From: JACCTH01 sp035250485
GTDB taxonomy: Bacteria > Actinomycetota > Acidimicrobiia > Spongiisociales > ZC4RG35
Direction: 5' to 3'
Length of the DNA stretch: 64,000 nucleotides
Assembly (NCBI GenBank): GCA_035250485.1
Contig: DATFFB010000214.1
Location: forward strand, 16,304 to 80,303
Below are positions 23,525-31,959 of the stretch, in pieces. Each line of letters starts with the position of its first letter. Positions within the stretch are counted from its first letter, which is position 1. The notes beneath the pieces were generated by a model. The model was not told the origin of the DNA, ran no database searches, and saw only the letters and a program-made list of their open reading frames with translations. The position numbers and the translations under genes are program-made.

Positions 23525-24427
23525 ATGTTTCTGGTCGCTCTGGTGGCACTGCTGCTGGCCCTCACGTCCCTCCTCGCTTACTTAGGGCGCTTCTCGTGGG
23601 TGCTCGACAACCTCGCCAGCTTCCGCCCCCAACTGACGGTCGCCTTGCTGGTCTTGCTGTTGTTGCTGCTCTTGGGCCGCTGGCCAAGGACGGCGGCTGC
23701 CGTCGGACTGGTGGCCCTGATCAACATCGCCACCCTGATACCGCTCTTCGTGGCTGCCGAGAACACCGGTGGCGACGCCGACGTTCGGATCCTCTCTTTC
23801 AACCTGCTCTCCGACAACGAGAAGTTCGCCCAGGTGATCGACTACATCCGCCGGACTGAAGCCGACCTGGTTGTGCTTCACGAGGCGAGTCTGCCGTGGG
23901 AGGAGGCGATCGCCGAAGCCGACCTCGGTTATGAGATGACGATCACCAAGCCAGACAACGACATCTTCGGTTCCCTGGTTCTGGCCCCACCTGGAGCAAC
24001 CGTCCGGTCCTTTGGGTTCCGCATCGCCGATCCCCGCGCCGTCGAGGTGGTGATGCCAGCTGGATTGACGATTCTCGCCATTCATCCGGTTTCACCGTCG
24101 AACTCCCGGCGGGCGGACTTGCGCAATCAACAACTTGCCCTCGCCTCCGAATGGGTGAAGCGACAGGAAGGTCCCGTTGTCGTGGTCGGGGACTTCAACG
24201 CCGGTCCCTTCTCCTATCCCTATCGACGCCTGCGGGCGCAGACCGGCCTGGCCGATTCGATCCGAGGCTACGGACTCGAGAACAGCTATCCCGCCTCGGC
24301 ACCGGCCGTCCTCCGGGTGTCGATCGATCATCTGCTCTATTCGGAGGGGGTGAGGGTCATCAAGCGGGACTTGGGCCCGGCCCTCGGCTCGGATCACTTT
24401 CCGCTCATCGTCGACCTCGCCCTGTGA
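23525..24427 (+). CDS. Membrane-anchored endonuclease/exonuclease/phosphatase family protein
   Basis: The 300-residue protein begins with three hydrophobic helices (about residues 1-20, 30-50 and 55-75) followed by an EEP domain. The EEP motifs are visible: RILSFNLLSDN, DLVVLHEASLPWE (metal-binding Glu), VVGDFNAGPFSYPYR (DxN), and LGSDHFPLIVDLAL (catalytic SDHxP). The catalytic domain is expected outside the membrane. The substrate could be a nucleic acid, phosphodiester or phospholipid and cannot be told from sequence. Confidence 0.85.
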   Translation: MFLVALVALLLALTSLLAYLGRFSWVLDNLASFRPQLTVALLVLLLLLLLGRWPRTAAAVGLVALINIATLIPLFVAAENTGGDADVRILSFNLLSDNEKFAQVIDYIRRTEADLVVLHEASLPWEEAIAEADLGYEMTITKPDNDIFGSLVLAPPGATVRSFGFRIADPRAVEVVMPAGLTILAIHPVSPSNSRRADLRNQQLALASEWVKRQEGPVVVVGDFNAGPFSYPYRRLRAQTGLADSIRGYGLENSYPASAPAVLRVSIDHLLYSEGVRVIKRDLGPALGSDHFPLIVDLAL

Positions 24428-24449
24428 GGTGGCGGGCTAGCGTCGGAGC

Positions 24450-25895
24450 ATGACCGATCGATTCCGACACCACCGCGCCAGTCTGGCGGCGACCATCGGC
24501 GCTAACGCGGTCGCGCTCATTCCCGCTGCCGACGAGACCATTCGCAACGACGACGTCACCCACGAATTCCGTCAAGACTCCGAGTTCTTCTACCTGACCG
24601 GATTCCACGAGCCGGAGGCGCTGGCGGTCATCGTGCCAGGTCATCCCGACGGGGAGTATCACCTCTTCGTCCGTCCCCGCGATCGCGACCTCGAGATCTG
24701 GAATGGCTATCGGGTCGGTGTCGACGGCGCCAAGGAGAGGTTCCAGGCAGATCATGCCTACACCCTCGCCGAGATCGACTCCGTGCTTCCCCGGCTATTG
24801 CTCGGCCGCGACATGCTCTACTACCGCGGCGGCCATCCCGGACACGACGCCCGAGTGCGCGGCCTCCTCGTCAAGGCCCGCAACTATCAAAACCGCACCG
24901 GCAAGGCCATGCCGAGCGGAATTTGCGACCTCACCCCTCTGGTGGCGGACATGCGGCTTCGCAAGTCGGCCAGTGAGATCGAGAGCCTGCGGGCCGCCTG
25001 CGAGCTTTCCGCCCTCGGGCACATGGAGGCAATGCGCTTTGGCCGTCCCGAACTGGCCGAATATCAGGTGCAGGCCGCCATGGAATATATCTGGAGAGAA
25101 GGCGGGTCACCGCGCAACGGCTATCCGTCGATTGTGGCCTCGGGACCCAACGCCTGCATCCTCCATTACACGGAAAACGATCGCATGATCGAGGACGGCG
25201 ACCTCGTCCTCATCGATGCGGCTTGTGAGATCGATTACTTCTCCTCCGATATCACCCGCACCTGGCCCGCCAATGGCGAGTTCAGCGCACCTCAAGCGGC
25301 GGTGTATGAGGTGGTGCTCGCGGCGCAGAAGGCCGCCATCGCCGCCACCCGCCCAGGAGCGACGATTCGCGCCACGAACGAGATCGCCAGCGAGATTCTG
25401 ACCGAAGGTTTGGTGGAGCTGGGCCTTCTTCCCCGCGGAGTGGAGGACTCCTTGGCCATGAATCACCATCGGGAGTTCTTCATGCATGGCACGAGCCATT
25501 GGCTGGGAATGGACGTGCACGATGCCGGGACTTATCGGGTGGAGGGAAAACCCCGCAACCTCGAGCCGGGAATGGCTTTCACGGTCGAGCCGGGCTTGTA
25601 CATCGATCGCCGGGAGGAGATCGAGTTCGCCCTCTTCCCCTATGACCTCGATGAGCACCTGGAAGCCATGCTCATCGACCCCGCCGGCGCCAAGAAGCGG
25701 TTGCAGGAGGGCAAAGAGAAAGCGGAGAAGGTCACGCACAAGGTTCCGGAAGAGTTTCGGGGGATCGGGGTTCGCATCGAAGACGACATCCTCATCACCG
25801 AGGATGGGCACGAAAACCTCACTCACCTGGTGCCGCGCAAGCTTGACGAGGTCGAAGCCCTTTGTCGCGAGCAGAGCTGGCTGGCGCGAACCTAA
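24450..25895 (+). CDS. pepP: Xaa-Pro aminopeptidase (aminopeptidase P)
   Basis: This 481-residue M24B metallopeptidase removes N-terminal residues before proline. It has the aminopeptidase P N-terminal domain (NDDVTHEFRQDSEFFYLTGF) and the pita-bread domain with the dimetal ligands in LVLIDAACEIDYFSSDITRT (two Asp), MHGTSHWLGMDVHDAGT (His), FTVEPGLYI (Glu) and GVRIEDDILIT (Glu). All ligands are intact. It is monocistronic by appearance, followed by the convergent hemolysin III gene. Confidence 0.94.
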   Translation: MTDRFRHHRASLAATIGANAVALIPAADETIRNDDVTHEFRQDSEFFYLTGFHEPEALAVIVPGHPDGEYHLFVRPRDRDLEIWNGYRVGVDGAKERFQADHAYTLAEIDSVLPRLLLGRDMLYYRGGHPGHDARVRGLLVKARNYQNRTGKAMPSGICDLTPLVADMRLRKSASEIESLRAACELSALGHMEAMRFGRPELAEYQVQAAMEYIWREGGSPRNGYPSIVASGPNACILHYTENDRMIEDGDLVLIDAACEIDYFSSDITRTWPANGEFSAPQAAVYEVVLAAQKAAIAATRPGATIRATNEIASEILTEGLVELGLLPRGVEDSLAMNHHREFFMHGTSHWLGMDVHDAGTYRVEGKPRNLEPGMAFTVEPGLYIDRREEIEFALFPYDLDEHLEAMLIDPAGAKKRLQEGKEKAEKVTHKVPEEFRGIGVRIEDDILITEDGHENLTHLVPRKLDEVEALCREQSWLART

Positions 25896-25896
25896 G

Positions 25897-26559
25897 TCAG
25901 GCCGCAGGGAGCGGCATCACGTACCACCAGACGGCCAGAAAGTGGCAGACGGATCCCACTATGACAAGCACATGGAAGAGCTCGTGATGGGAGAACACTC
26001 GGGCCACCAGCCGCGGCCGTTGCAGCGCGAATATCACGGTTCCAGTCGAATAGGCCACGCCACCGGCGAGGAGGAGCCACACCGCTCCTGAGCCGGCCCG
26101 GCTCCAGATCAGGGGCAGGGCGGCGAGCGAGAGCCATCCCATGGTGTGCTGGAGGGCGACCGACAGTCGGGTGCCGACCCGGGACAGCACGAACTTGAGC
26201 GCGATCCCCACCAGGGCGATCGTCCACACCAGGGTCAAGAGGGCGGTGCGAAGCCAGCCATCGAGCACGACCACTCCGAAAGGGGTGAACGTTCCAGCCA
26301 CCAGAAGAAAGATCATCGAATGATCGAGCCGCTGCATGAACGCGCGGCGTCGATCCTGCCAGCCGACCGCGTGATATAGGGCAGAGACGGTATACATCGC
26401 AACCAGCGTGAGCGAGTACATCAACCCAGCCAGCAGCTGTCTTCCTCCGGCGGCGCTCCGAGCGAGAAGGGCCGCGCCGATCACGGCCGCCAGCGCCGCG
26501 CCTCCGTGTAGGAGAGCTCGAACGGGGTTCTGAATCCGCCCCCATTCCCACCGATCCAC
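25897..26559 (-). CDS. Hemolysin III / TrhA family membrane protein
   Basis: This 220-residue seven-helix protein carries the PAQR/HlyIII signature: SALYHAVGW, RLDHSMIFLLVAGTFTPF and FSHHELFHVLVIVGSVCHF, which hold the conserved metal-binding His residues. Family members influence membrane energetics and lipid homeostasis. An overlapping Arg-rich frame on the same strand (25892-26563) is a shadow. In mycobacteria a homologue lies next to the Z-farnesyl diphosphate synthase gene; here that partner is two genes away (28370). Confidence 0.9.
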   Translation of the reverse strand: MDRWEWGRIQNPVRALLHGGAALAAVIGAALLARSAAGGRQLLAGLMYSLTLVAMYTVSALYHAVGWQDRRRAFMQRLDHSMIFLLVAGTFTPFGVVVLDGWLRTALLTLVWTIALVGIALKFVLSRVGTRLSVALQHTMGWLSLAALPLIWSRAGSGAVWLLLAGGVAYSTGTVIFALQRPRLVARVFSHHELFHVLVIVGSVCHFLAVWWYVMPLPAA

Positions 26560-26561
26560 TC

Positions 26562-26580
26562 AATCAGACTATCGCTGATT
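26562..26580. promoter_or_regulatory. Inverted repeat between divergent hlyIII and AtuA-like genes
   Basis: AATCAG and CTGATT form a perfect 6-bp inverted repeat with a 7-base spacer, immediately upstream of the hemolysin III ATG and 17 bp from the AtuA-like GTG. Its position in the only gap between two divergent genes suits an operator. The arms are short, so it could be chance. Confidence 0.3.
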
Positions 26581-26596
26581 GGTATTTTCCCTCCCG

Positions 26597-28357
26597 GTGT
26601 TACGCATCGCGAACTGCTCCGGTTTCTACGGTGATCGCCTCGGCGCCGCCCAAGAGATGGTGAGCGGTGGACCAATCGACGTTCTTACCGGCGATTACCT
26701 AGCCGAGTTGACGATGTCGATCCTCTGGCGATCCCGGAGCCGCGACCCGGATGCCGGCTATGCCACCACGTTCTTCACCCAGATGGAAGAAGTGCTCGGC
26801 ACCTGTCTCGATCGGGGGATAAAGATCATCTCGAACGCTGGCGGCCTGAACCCGCGCGGATTGGTGAAGCGACTGGAGAAGTTGGCGGACGATCTCGGCC
26901 TGGCGCCAAGGATCGCAAGCGTGGAGGGCGACGATCTGATGCCTCGCCTCGACGGACTGATAGACGAGGGTCACGAATTTCTCCATTTCGATCGCGGCGT
27001 CCCGCTTCGGGAAGCGGGAGTCACCCCGCTGACCGCCAACGCCTACCTGGGCGGCTGGGGAATCACGGAGGCGCTCCAGCGCGGAGCCGACGTCGTCATC
27101 TGCGGGCGGGTCACAGATGCGGCCCTGGTGGTGGGCCCGTGCGCGTGGCACTTCGGTTGGCATCGCGACGATTGGGATGCTCTCGCCGGGGCGGTGGCGG
27201 CGGGACACATCCTCGAGTGCGGTCCTCAGGCTACGGGGGGCAACTATTCGTTCTTCCGCGAGCTCGGTGGCCTCGATTCACCGGGCTTTCCGATCGCCGA
27301 AGTGGAAAGAGACGGCTCGGCGGTCATTACCAAGCATCCCGGCTCCGGGGGGAGGGTGACGGTGGAGACCGTGACTGCGCAGTTGCTCTATGAGATCGGA
27401 TCTCCCCGCTACCTCAATCCCGACGTCACTGCTCATTTCGAAACGATTCGGTTATCGGAGGGAGGGGAGGATCGGGTTCGGGTTTCGGGGGTGAAAGGAA
27501 GTGCCCCACCGCCGGATCTGAAAGTGGCTCTCAACTACCTCGGCGGTCACCGGAATGCGATGACCTTCGGCATCTCCGGTCTCGACGTCGAGGAAAAGGC
27601 TTGGTTGCTGGAATCGGCACTCTGGAAGGCAGTGGGAGGTCGTAATCAGTTCGAGACGGCCGAGGTCCAACTCATCAAGTCGGGTCGACCCGATCCGCAG
27701 ACCATCGACGATTCCATGAGTTATCTCCGTTTTACGGTCAAGGACCCGGACCCAAACAAGGTCGGGAGAAGCTTCTCACGGACCGCGGTAGAGCTCGCTC
27801 TCGCGAACTATCCGGGGCTCTTCCTCACCACTCCACCCGGCGATGCCTCGCCTTACGCGATCTATTGGCCTACCACTATTCCGGCCGAATTGGTGCCCAT
27901 ATCGGTGGTCGTCGACGGCTCTGCCTCTCTGGTCACATCAGTTGCACCTCCAGGACCAAAGGCGGCTGCGCTTCCATCGATGAGTTTCGACTCCGGCACA
28001 GACTCAAAGACGGAGCGGCGGCCGTTGGGGATCTTGGCGGGTGCTCGTTCGGGAGACAAAGGGGGGAACGCCAATCTCGGGGTATGGGTACGCCACGCCG
28101 AGGCGTACCCCTGGCTGGCCTCTTTTCTCACCGTCGACCGGCTCCGCCATCTTTTGCCCGAGGCGGGCTCGCTCTCCATCACCCGCTTCGAGCTGCCGAA
28201 TCTCGTGGCGCTCAACTTCGTTATCGAGGGCTTTCTCGGCGACGGTGTCTCGTCGTCGACCAGAACCGACCCGCAGGCGAAGTCGCTCGGCGAGTTCATA
28301 CGTGCTCGGATGGTGGATATACCCAGGGATCTCTTGACGAAAATCGACGATCGGTAG
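26597..28357 (+). CDS. AtuA-like (DUF1446) acyclic terpene utilisation family protein
   Basis: This 586-residue protein has the DUF1446 domain at the N-terminus (LRIANCSGFYGDRLGAA, then DYLAELTMSIL, VICGRVTDAALVVGP, GNYSFF) and a C-terminal domain (LGILAGARSGDKGGNANLGVW) characteristic of AtuA/AtuX proteins. AtuA is needed for citronellol and geraniol breakdown in Pseudomonas, but its reaction is not defined and other atu genes are absent here. GTG at 26597 is chosen over TTG 26579 because the conserved domain begins at once. Confidence 0.85.
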   Translation: MLRIANCSGFYGDRLGAAQEMVSGGPIDVLTGDYLAELTMSILWRSRSRDPDAGYATTFFTQMEEVLGTCLDRGIKIISNAGGLNPRGLVKRLEKLADDLGLAPRIASVEGDDLMPRLDGLIDEGHEFLHFDRGVPLREAGVTPLTANAYLGGWGITEALQRGADVVICGRVTDAALVVGPCAWHFGWHRDDWDALAGAVAAGHILECGPQATGGNYSFFRELGGLDSPGFPIAEVERDGSAVITKHPGSGGRVTVETVTAQLLYEIGSPRYLNPDVTAHFETIRLSEGGEDRVRVSGVKGSAPPPDLKVALNYLGGHRNAMTFGISGLDVEEKAWLLESALWKAVGGRNQFETAEVQLIKSGRPDPQTIDDSMSYLRFTVKDPDPNKVGRSFSRTAVELALANYPGLFLTTPPGDASPYAIYWPTTIPAELVPISVVVDGSASLVTSVAPPGPKAAALPSMSFDSGTDSKTERRPLGILAGARSGDKGGNANLGVWVRHAEAYPWLASFLTVDRLRHLLPEAGSLSITRFELPNLVALNFVIEGFLGDGVSSSTRTDPQAKSLGEFIRARMVDIPRDLLTKIDDR

Positions 28358-28369
28358 CATCTTCGAGCG

Positions 28370-29143
28370 ATGCATGGTCCCCGTTCCCTCGCCTACTCGA
28401 TCTACGAGAACCGCCTCTTGCGGAGTCTCGACCGCAGCCGGCTTCCCCATCACATCGGGATCATCCTCGACGGGCATCGCCGGTATGCCCGGGAATCGGG
28501 CCTCGCCTCCTATGTCGACAGCTATCGCGCCGGGATGGCGCGCTTTGAAGATTTCCTGAGCTGGTCGCACGAACTCGACGTCCCGGTGATCACTGCCTGG
28601 GTGCTCTCGCGCGAGAACCTCGATCGTCCCGAGGCCGAACTGGCCCCCTATTTCGATGTCCTCACCGAGTTGTTCGGCCGACTCCCCGAGAAGGCCTCCC
28701 AACGTCGGCAGCGCATCCGCTTCATCGGGAGCCTCGATCTGCTTCCCGGCGACCTCGTGGGCGCCGCCAAGTCAGCCGAGGCGGCCAGCCCCGACGGCGA
28801 CCATTTGCTCAACATCGCCATGGGCTATGGGGGACGACAGGAGATCGTCGATGCAGCGAAGGACCTTGTCACCAGGCTGGCGGGAGAGGGGGTCAAAGCC
28901 GAAGAGATGGCGGCCCACCTCGATGCGCCCTCGCTGGCGCGACATATGTACTCCGCCGATGTGCCCGATCCGGATCTACTCATCCGCACCAGCGGCGAGT
29001 CACGGCTCTCGGGGTTCCTGCTCTGGCAATCGGCCTACGCCGAGTTTGTCTTCGTGGATGTCTATTGGCCGGCGTTTCGCCGAGTCGACTTCCTGCGTGC
29101 CCTGCGCGATTTCACGCGCCGCAACCGACGCTTCGGCCGCTAG
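28370..29143 (+). CDS. Short-chain Z-prenyl diphosphate synthase (UppS family)
   Basis: This 257-residue cis-prenyltransferase condenses isopentenyl diphosphate onto an allylic primer. The pyrophosphate-binding motif reads HIGIILDGHRRYARESG rather than the usual DGNGRWA, so the catalytic Asp and Arg remain but Asn is His and Trp is Tyr. The C-terminal signature RTSGESRLSGFLLWQSAYAE is well kept. The DGxRR pattern resembles the mycobacterial Z-FPP synthase (Rv1086), which also neighbours a hemolysin III gene, so a short product is more likely than undecaprenyl diphosphate. Confidence 0.88.
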   Translation: MHGPRSLAYSIYENRLLRSLDRSRLPHHIGIILDGHRRYARESGLASYVDSYRAGMARFEDFLSWSHELDVPVITAWVLSRENLDRPEAELAPYFDVLTELFGRLPEKASQRRQRIRFIGSLDLLPGDLVGAAKSAEAASPDGDHLLNIAMGYGGRQEIVDAAKDLVTRLAGEGVKAEEMAAHLDAPSLARHMYSADVPDPDLLIRTSGESRLSGFLLWQSAYAEFVFVDVYWPAFRRVDFLRALRDFTRRNRRFGR

Positions 29144-29833
29144 CTATTTCGTAACCATCTCGGGTTCGAGATGGGTCGTCTCGGCAAACGCCCGCAACGA
29201 AAATGCATGGGCATGGGCGATGGGAAGAGTCACGATGCGGGCGACGCCGGTGTGGGGCAGCTCGAAGCGGTCCCACTCCCAGGGGGTCGGGGCCATCCCC
29301 AGAAGATGACCCAGCACCACGGCGTTGGTTCCGCCGTGGGCGACGAGCACGATGCGGTACTCGTCATCGAGATTGTCGATGGTCCAGAGTCGCGGGTCGG
29401 TACCGGCTTCTTTGAGGCCTTTCTCCGCCAGGCTGGCTTCCAGGCCGCCCACCACGCGCTGATGAAAGTCGCGAAAATCCTCCCCGCCCGGCATCCCTTC
29501 CCAGAGTTCTTTGATCGGTCGCAGGTTGGCGTCGACCCAGGCGCTGCGGATGTCATCGATCGGCATCCCTTCCCAGTCGTCGGGGTTGCGGATCTCGTGG
29601 GCCCAGTCGAGGGTCTTGATATCGGTCCCGAGGGCCGCCGCCAACGGACTCGCCGTCTCCTGAGAGCGCTTCATCGGCGAAGCCCAGATCTCGTCGACGT
29701 AGCCCCAGGACTCGACGCGGGCCGCCAACCGCTCGGCTTGTTGGCGACCGAGATCGGAGAGGTTGGGGTCGTTGCGGGCGAAGGTGTCGGGGGCCCAGTC
29801 GGGAAGACCGTGCCGGACGAGGATCAGTTCCAC
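29144..29833 (-). CDS. Histidine phosphatase superfamily (phosphoglycerate mutase-like) protein
   Basis: This 229-residue protein begins with ELILVRHGLPDW, which contains the RHG catalytic motif, followed by SDLGRQQAERLAARV, IWASPMKRSQETASPLA and VAHGGTNAVVLGHLLG, carrying the second catalytic His. GTG at 29833 is preferred: the longer frame (to 29866) reads into the heptad repeat and is an artefact. The substrate is unspecified. It is transcribed divergently from pyrE. Confidence 0.87.
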   Translation of the reverse strand: MELILVRHGLPDWAPDTFARNDPNLSDLGRQQAERLAARVESWGYVDEIWASPMKRSQETASPLAAALGTDIKTLDWAHEIRNPDDWEGMPIDDIRSAWVDANLRPIKELWEGMPGGEDFRDFHQRVVGGLEASLAEKGLKEAGTDPRLWTIDNLDDEYRIVLVAHGGTNAVVLGHLLGMAPTPWEWDRFELPHTGVARIVTLPIAHAHAFSLRAFAETTHLEPEMVTK

Positions 29834-29854
29834 GAGGGGCGACGGTACAAGAAA

Positions 29855-29898
29855 GACAAAAGACAAAAGACGAAAGACTTCAGATATCAGACATCAGA
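29855..29898 (+). repeat. Heptad-repeat element 3
   Basis: Six perfect seven-base units run without interruption: GACAAAA, GACAAAA, GACGAAA, GACTTCA, GATATCA, GACATCA (29855-29896). It combines the A-rich heptads of elements 1 and 2 with the GAYNTCA heptads of element 4. It lies 21 bases upstream of the histidine phosphatase start, on the pyrE side. It creates spurious ORF extensions on both strands. Confidence 0.85.
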
Positions 29899-29910
29899 GT
29901 GGGAGAAAGG

Positions 29911-29938
29911 AGTGGCCGCCCGGTAGGGGGCGGCCACT
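29911..29938. other. 10-bp stem hairpin upstream of pyrE
   Basis: AGTGGCCGCC (29911-29920) and GGCGGCCACT (29929-29938) form a perfect 10-bp stem with an 8-base loop. It lies between divergent genes, 13 bp downstream of heptad element 3 and 39 bp before the leader ORF of pyrE. It could be an attenuator, a terminator for upstream transcripts, or an operator. No T-run follows on the plus strand. Confidence 0.55.
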
Positions 29939-29976
29939 ACTGTCAGCGTCGACCACAGCGGGAGGAGAAACCGACT

Positions 29977-30027
29977 GTGCGTCGACCTATTACATCGACC
30001 GGCGACGCCGAAAAGTTGAGCGCATGA
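29977..30027 (+). CDS. Candidate 16-residue pyrE leader peptide (uORF)
   Basis: A GTG ORF of 16 codons (product MRRPITSTGDAEKLSA) is preceded at eight bases by a strong Shine-Dalgarno GGGAGGAG (29960-29967 region). Its TGA overlaps the pyrE ATG as ATGA. pyrE itself has no ribosome site, so translation probably reaches it by coupling from this ORF. Pyrimidine genes in other bacteria are controlled by attenuation or leader translation. Existence of the peptide is inferred from the signal and overlap only. Confidence 0.5.
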   Translation: MRRPITSTGDAEKLSA

Positions 30028-30593
30028 ACCAGGCGGACCAGCGACGTGGAGCATCTCTCGAGGGATTGATCCGTCATCTGCGCACCCACTCGCTGCGAAC
30101 GGACGGGCCTTTCACCCTCCGCTCGGGTGCCATTTCCTCCTGGTATCTAGACGCCCGCCACACCACCTACGACGGGCGAGGAGCCGTCCTCGCCGGGACG
30201 GCCATCCTCGGTCGCCTGGCGGGCGAGGTGCGAGCCATCGGCGGGATGACCATGGGAGCCGATCCCCTCGCCATTGCCACCGCCGTGCTCGCCGCCCAGG
30301 AGGGTCGTGAGTTGCGAGCCTTCTCAGTCCGGAAGGAAGCGAAGGATCACGGGACCGGCGGACGGCTGGTGGGTCCGGTCGAGGCTGGTGATCCAGTGGC
30401 CATCTGCGACGACACCGTCACCACCGGTGGGGCCGTCTTCGAATCACTCGACGTCCTCGCCGAAGCCGGCATCAATGCCCGGCAGGTGGTGGTGTTGGTC
30501 GATCGCTCGGGAGGTTCGCTCGAACAAGCCTGCCGGGAACGTAACCTTTCCTACGCGGCAATTCTCCGGCCGGCAGATCTTGGAGTCGAATGA
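30024..30593 (+). CDS. pyrE: Orotate phosphoribosyltransferase
   Basis: This 189-residue enzyme forms orotidine 5'-phosphate from orotate and PRPP. The PRPP-binding motif VAICDDTVTTGGAVFESLDVL is clear (about residues 118-138), and FTLRSGAISSWYLDAR and FSVRKEAKDHGTGG (catalytic Lys-rich loop) match OPRTases. The start is ATG 30024; the frame upstream to 29763 comes from the repeat. It overlaps the leader ORF upstream and a membrane protein gene downstream (ATGA each). Confidence 0.92.
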   Translation: MNQADQRRGASLEGLIRHLRTHSLRTDGPFTLRSGAISSWYLDARHTTYDGRGAVLAGTAILGRLAGEVRAIGGMTMGADPLAIATAVLAAQEGRELRAFSVRKEAKDHGTGGRLVGPVEAGDPVAICDDTVTTGGAVFESLDVLAEAGINARQVVVLVDRSGGSLEQACRERNLSYAAILRPADLGVE

Positions 30594-31171
30594 CCGAGGA
30601 AGACAGCCAAGTTGAGGTGCGACGATCTGGCCTGAAAATGTGGCTGTTGTCGCTCGCCGGCGTCCCCTTGCTGGTCCTGGGCGTCGATGTGCTTCGCAAT
30701 CGCCGGATCATCTCTTTCTTTCAGAATCTGATCTGGCCAAACGGCAACCCTGAGGTCCTCGAGGCCCGCGACTACATCTGGGCGGTAGCGCTCGTCATCG
30801 TGGGCCTTCTCATCGCCGTTTTCGGGGTAGCCGAACTCATCAACCCGCGCCCGGTGTTGGCGGCATCCGAGGACGGCCTCCGCCTCCGAATCGGCAATCC
30901 GTTCTCATCGCTCGCCTTCATACCCTGGAACGAGGTGACAGACGTTGGTGCAGAGCAGCTCGATGACGAGGGCGACCCGGTTTCGGTCTTCGTTCTCACC
31001 GTTGCCAATCGGGAACGCTTGCCCGCTCACCCCTGGGGGGCACGATGGCTCGACGACAAGACCTTGGCGGTTCTCGCGTCCGATTGGGAGACACCGCCCG
31101 GCCGCGTGGCGGAACGAGTGGCGGCGGCATCGTTGCGAGCTTCCCGCTACCGCCACCCGGTAGCTACATGA
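30590..31171 (+). CDS. Two-helix membrane protein with PH-like domain
   Basis: This 193-residue protein has transmembrane helices at about residues 18-36 and 62-84, followed by a domain containing GLRLRIGNPFSSLAFIPWNEVTDV, which resembles the bacterial PH-like (STM3941-type) fold. The function is unknown. It is translationally coupled to pyrE upstream and to the endonuclease IV gene downstream by ATGA overlaps, so the three are co-expressed. Confidence 0.7.
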   Translation: MTEEDSQVEVRRSGLKMWLLSLAGVPLLVLGVDVLRNRRIISFFQNLIWPNGNPEVLEARDYIWAVALVIVGLLIAVFGVAELINPRPVLAASEDGLRLRIGNPFSSLAFIPWNEVTDVGAEQLDDEGDPVSVFVLTVANRERLPAHPWGARWLDDKTLAVLASDWETPPGRVAERVAAASLRASRYRHPVAT

Positions 31172-31959
31172 GCACCGATGGGCTCTTGGTGGGAGCTCAT
31201 GTAGATCGCCGGGATCCGCTGCGTGAGGCGCATTCCCGCGCCGCCGACATTGTGCAAATCTTCTTGAGCGATCCCCAAAGCTGGAAGAAGCCTGACCCGC
31301 GTCCGGACGCAGAAGAGCTTCGTCAGCAGTCCCTTCCGCTTTACGTCCATGCTCCCTACTTGATCAATGTCGTGGCGGACGCATCTCGGATCAGGATTCC
31401 CTCGCGGCGTATCTTGAGTGAAACCTGCGAGGCAGCGGTCGAAGTTGGTGCCGCCGCGGTCGTGGTCCACGGCGGTCATATCACCGGAGAGGGGCCGCTA
31501 ACGGAGGGCTACTCCCGATGGCGGAAGGCCTTGCTGGAACTCGATACCGAAGTTCCCGTCCTCATCGAGAACACTGCCGGTGGGGACAACGCCGTTTGTC
31601 GGCGCGTGGAATCGATTGCCCGCCTCTGGGAGGTCATTGGCGACCTCGGCCCCGGTTTCGTACTCGACACCTGTCACGCCTGGGCCGGGGGCGAGCCGGG
31701 CGAGGAGCTAGTGGGCCGCGTGCTCCAAGCCACCGGCCGCATCGACCTCGTGCATTGCAACGACTCCCGCGATCCCTTCGATTCGCGTCGCGACCGCCAT
31801 GCCAACCTCGGACACGGGAAGATGCCTACGGAACTCTTGGCGGAAGTGGTTGCCCTGGCTGGCGCACCGGTGATCGTTGAGACCCCGGGCGACGCCGTCG
31901 AACATCGCGCCGACATGGACTTCGTCCGCCGGGCGGCCAGTCGGGCTCCGGCAGCTTGA
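31168..31959 (+). CDS. nfo: Deoxyribonuclease IV (AP endonuclease, endonuclease IV family)
   Basis: This 263-residue TIM-barrel protein cleaves DNA 5' of abasic sites. Family motifs include QIFLSDPQSWKKP, YVHAPYLINVV, VVVHGGHITGEG, VLIENTAGG, GFVLDTCHAWAGG and HCNDSRDPFDSRRDRHANLGHGK, which carry the trinuclear zinc ligands. The ATG at 31168 overlaps the previous stop and begins GLLVGAHV as expected; the longer frame from 31045 is rejected. Confidence 0.9.
   Translation: MSTDGLLVGAHVDRRDPLREAHSRAADIVQIFLSDPQSWKKPDPRPDAEELRQQSLPLYVHAPYLINVVADASRIRIPSRRILSETCEAAVEVGAAAVVVHGGHITGEGPLTEGYSRWRKALLELDTEVPVLIENTAGGDNAVCRRVESIARLWEVIGDLGPGFVLDTCHAWAGGEPGEELVGRVLQATGRIDLVHCNDSRDPFDSRRDRHANLGHGKMPTELLAEVVALAGAPVIVETPGDAVEHRADMDFVRRAASRAPAA

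Noticed and set aside
25892..26563. 223-residue Arg-rich frame over the hemolysin III gene
   Set aside because: Same strand, different frame; the 25897-26559 frame has the full HlyIII signature and membrane helices.
29834..29866. Longer start for the histidine phosphatase (ATG 29866)
   Set aside because: The extra residues are encoded towards the heptad repeat and are absent from the family; GTG 29833 sits right before the RHG motif.
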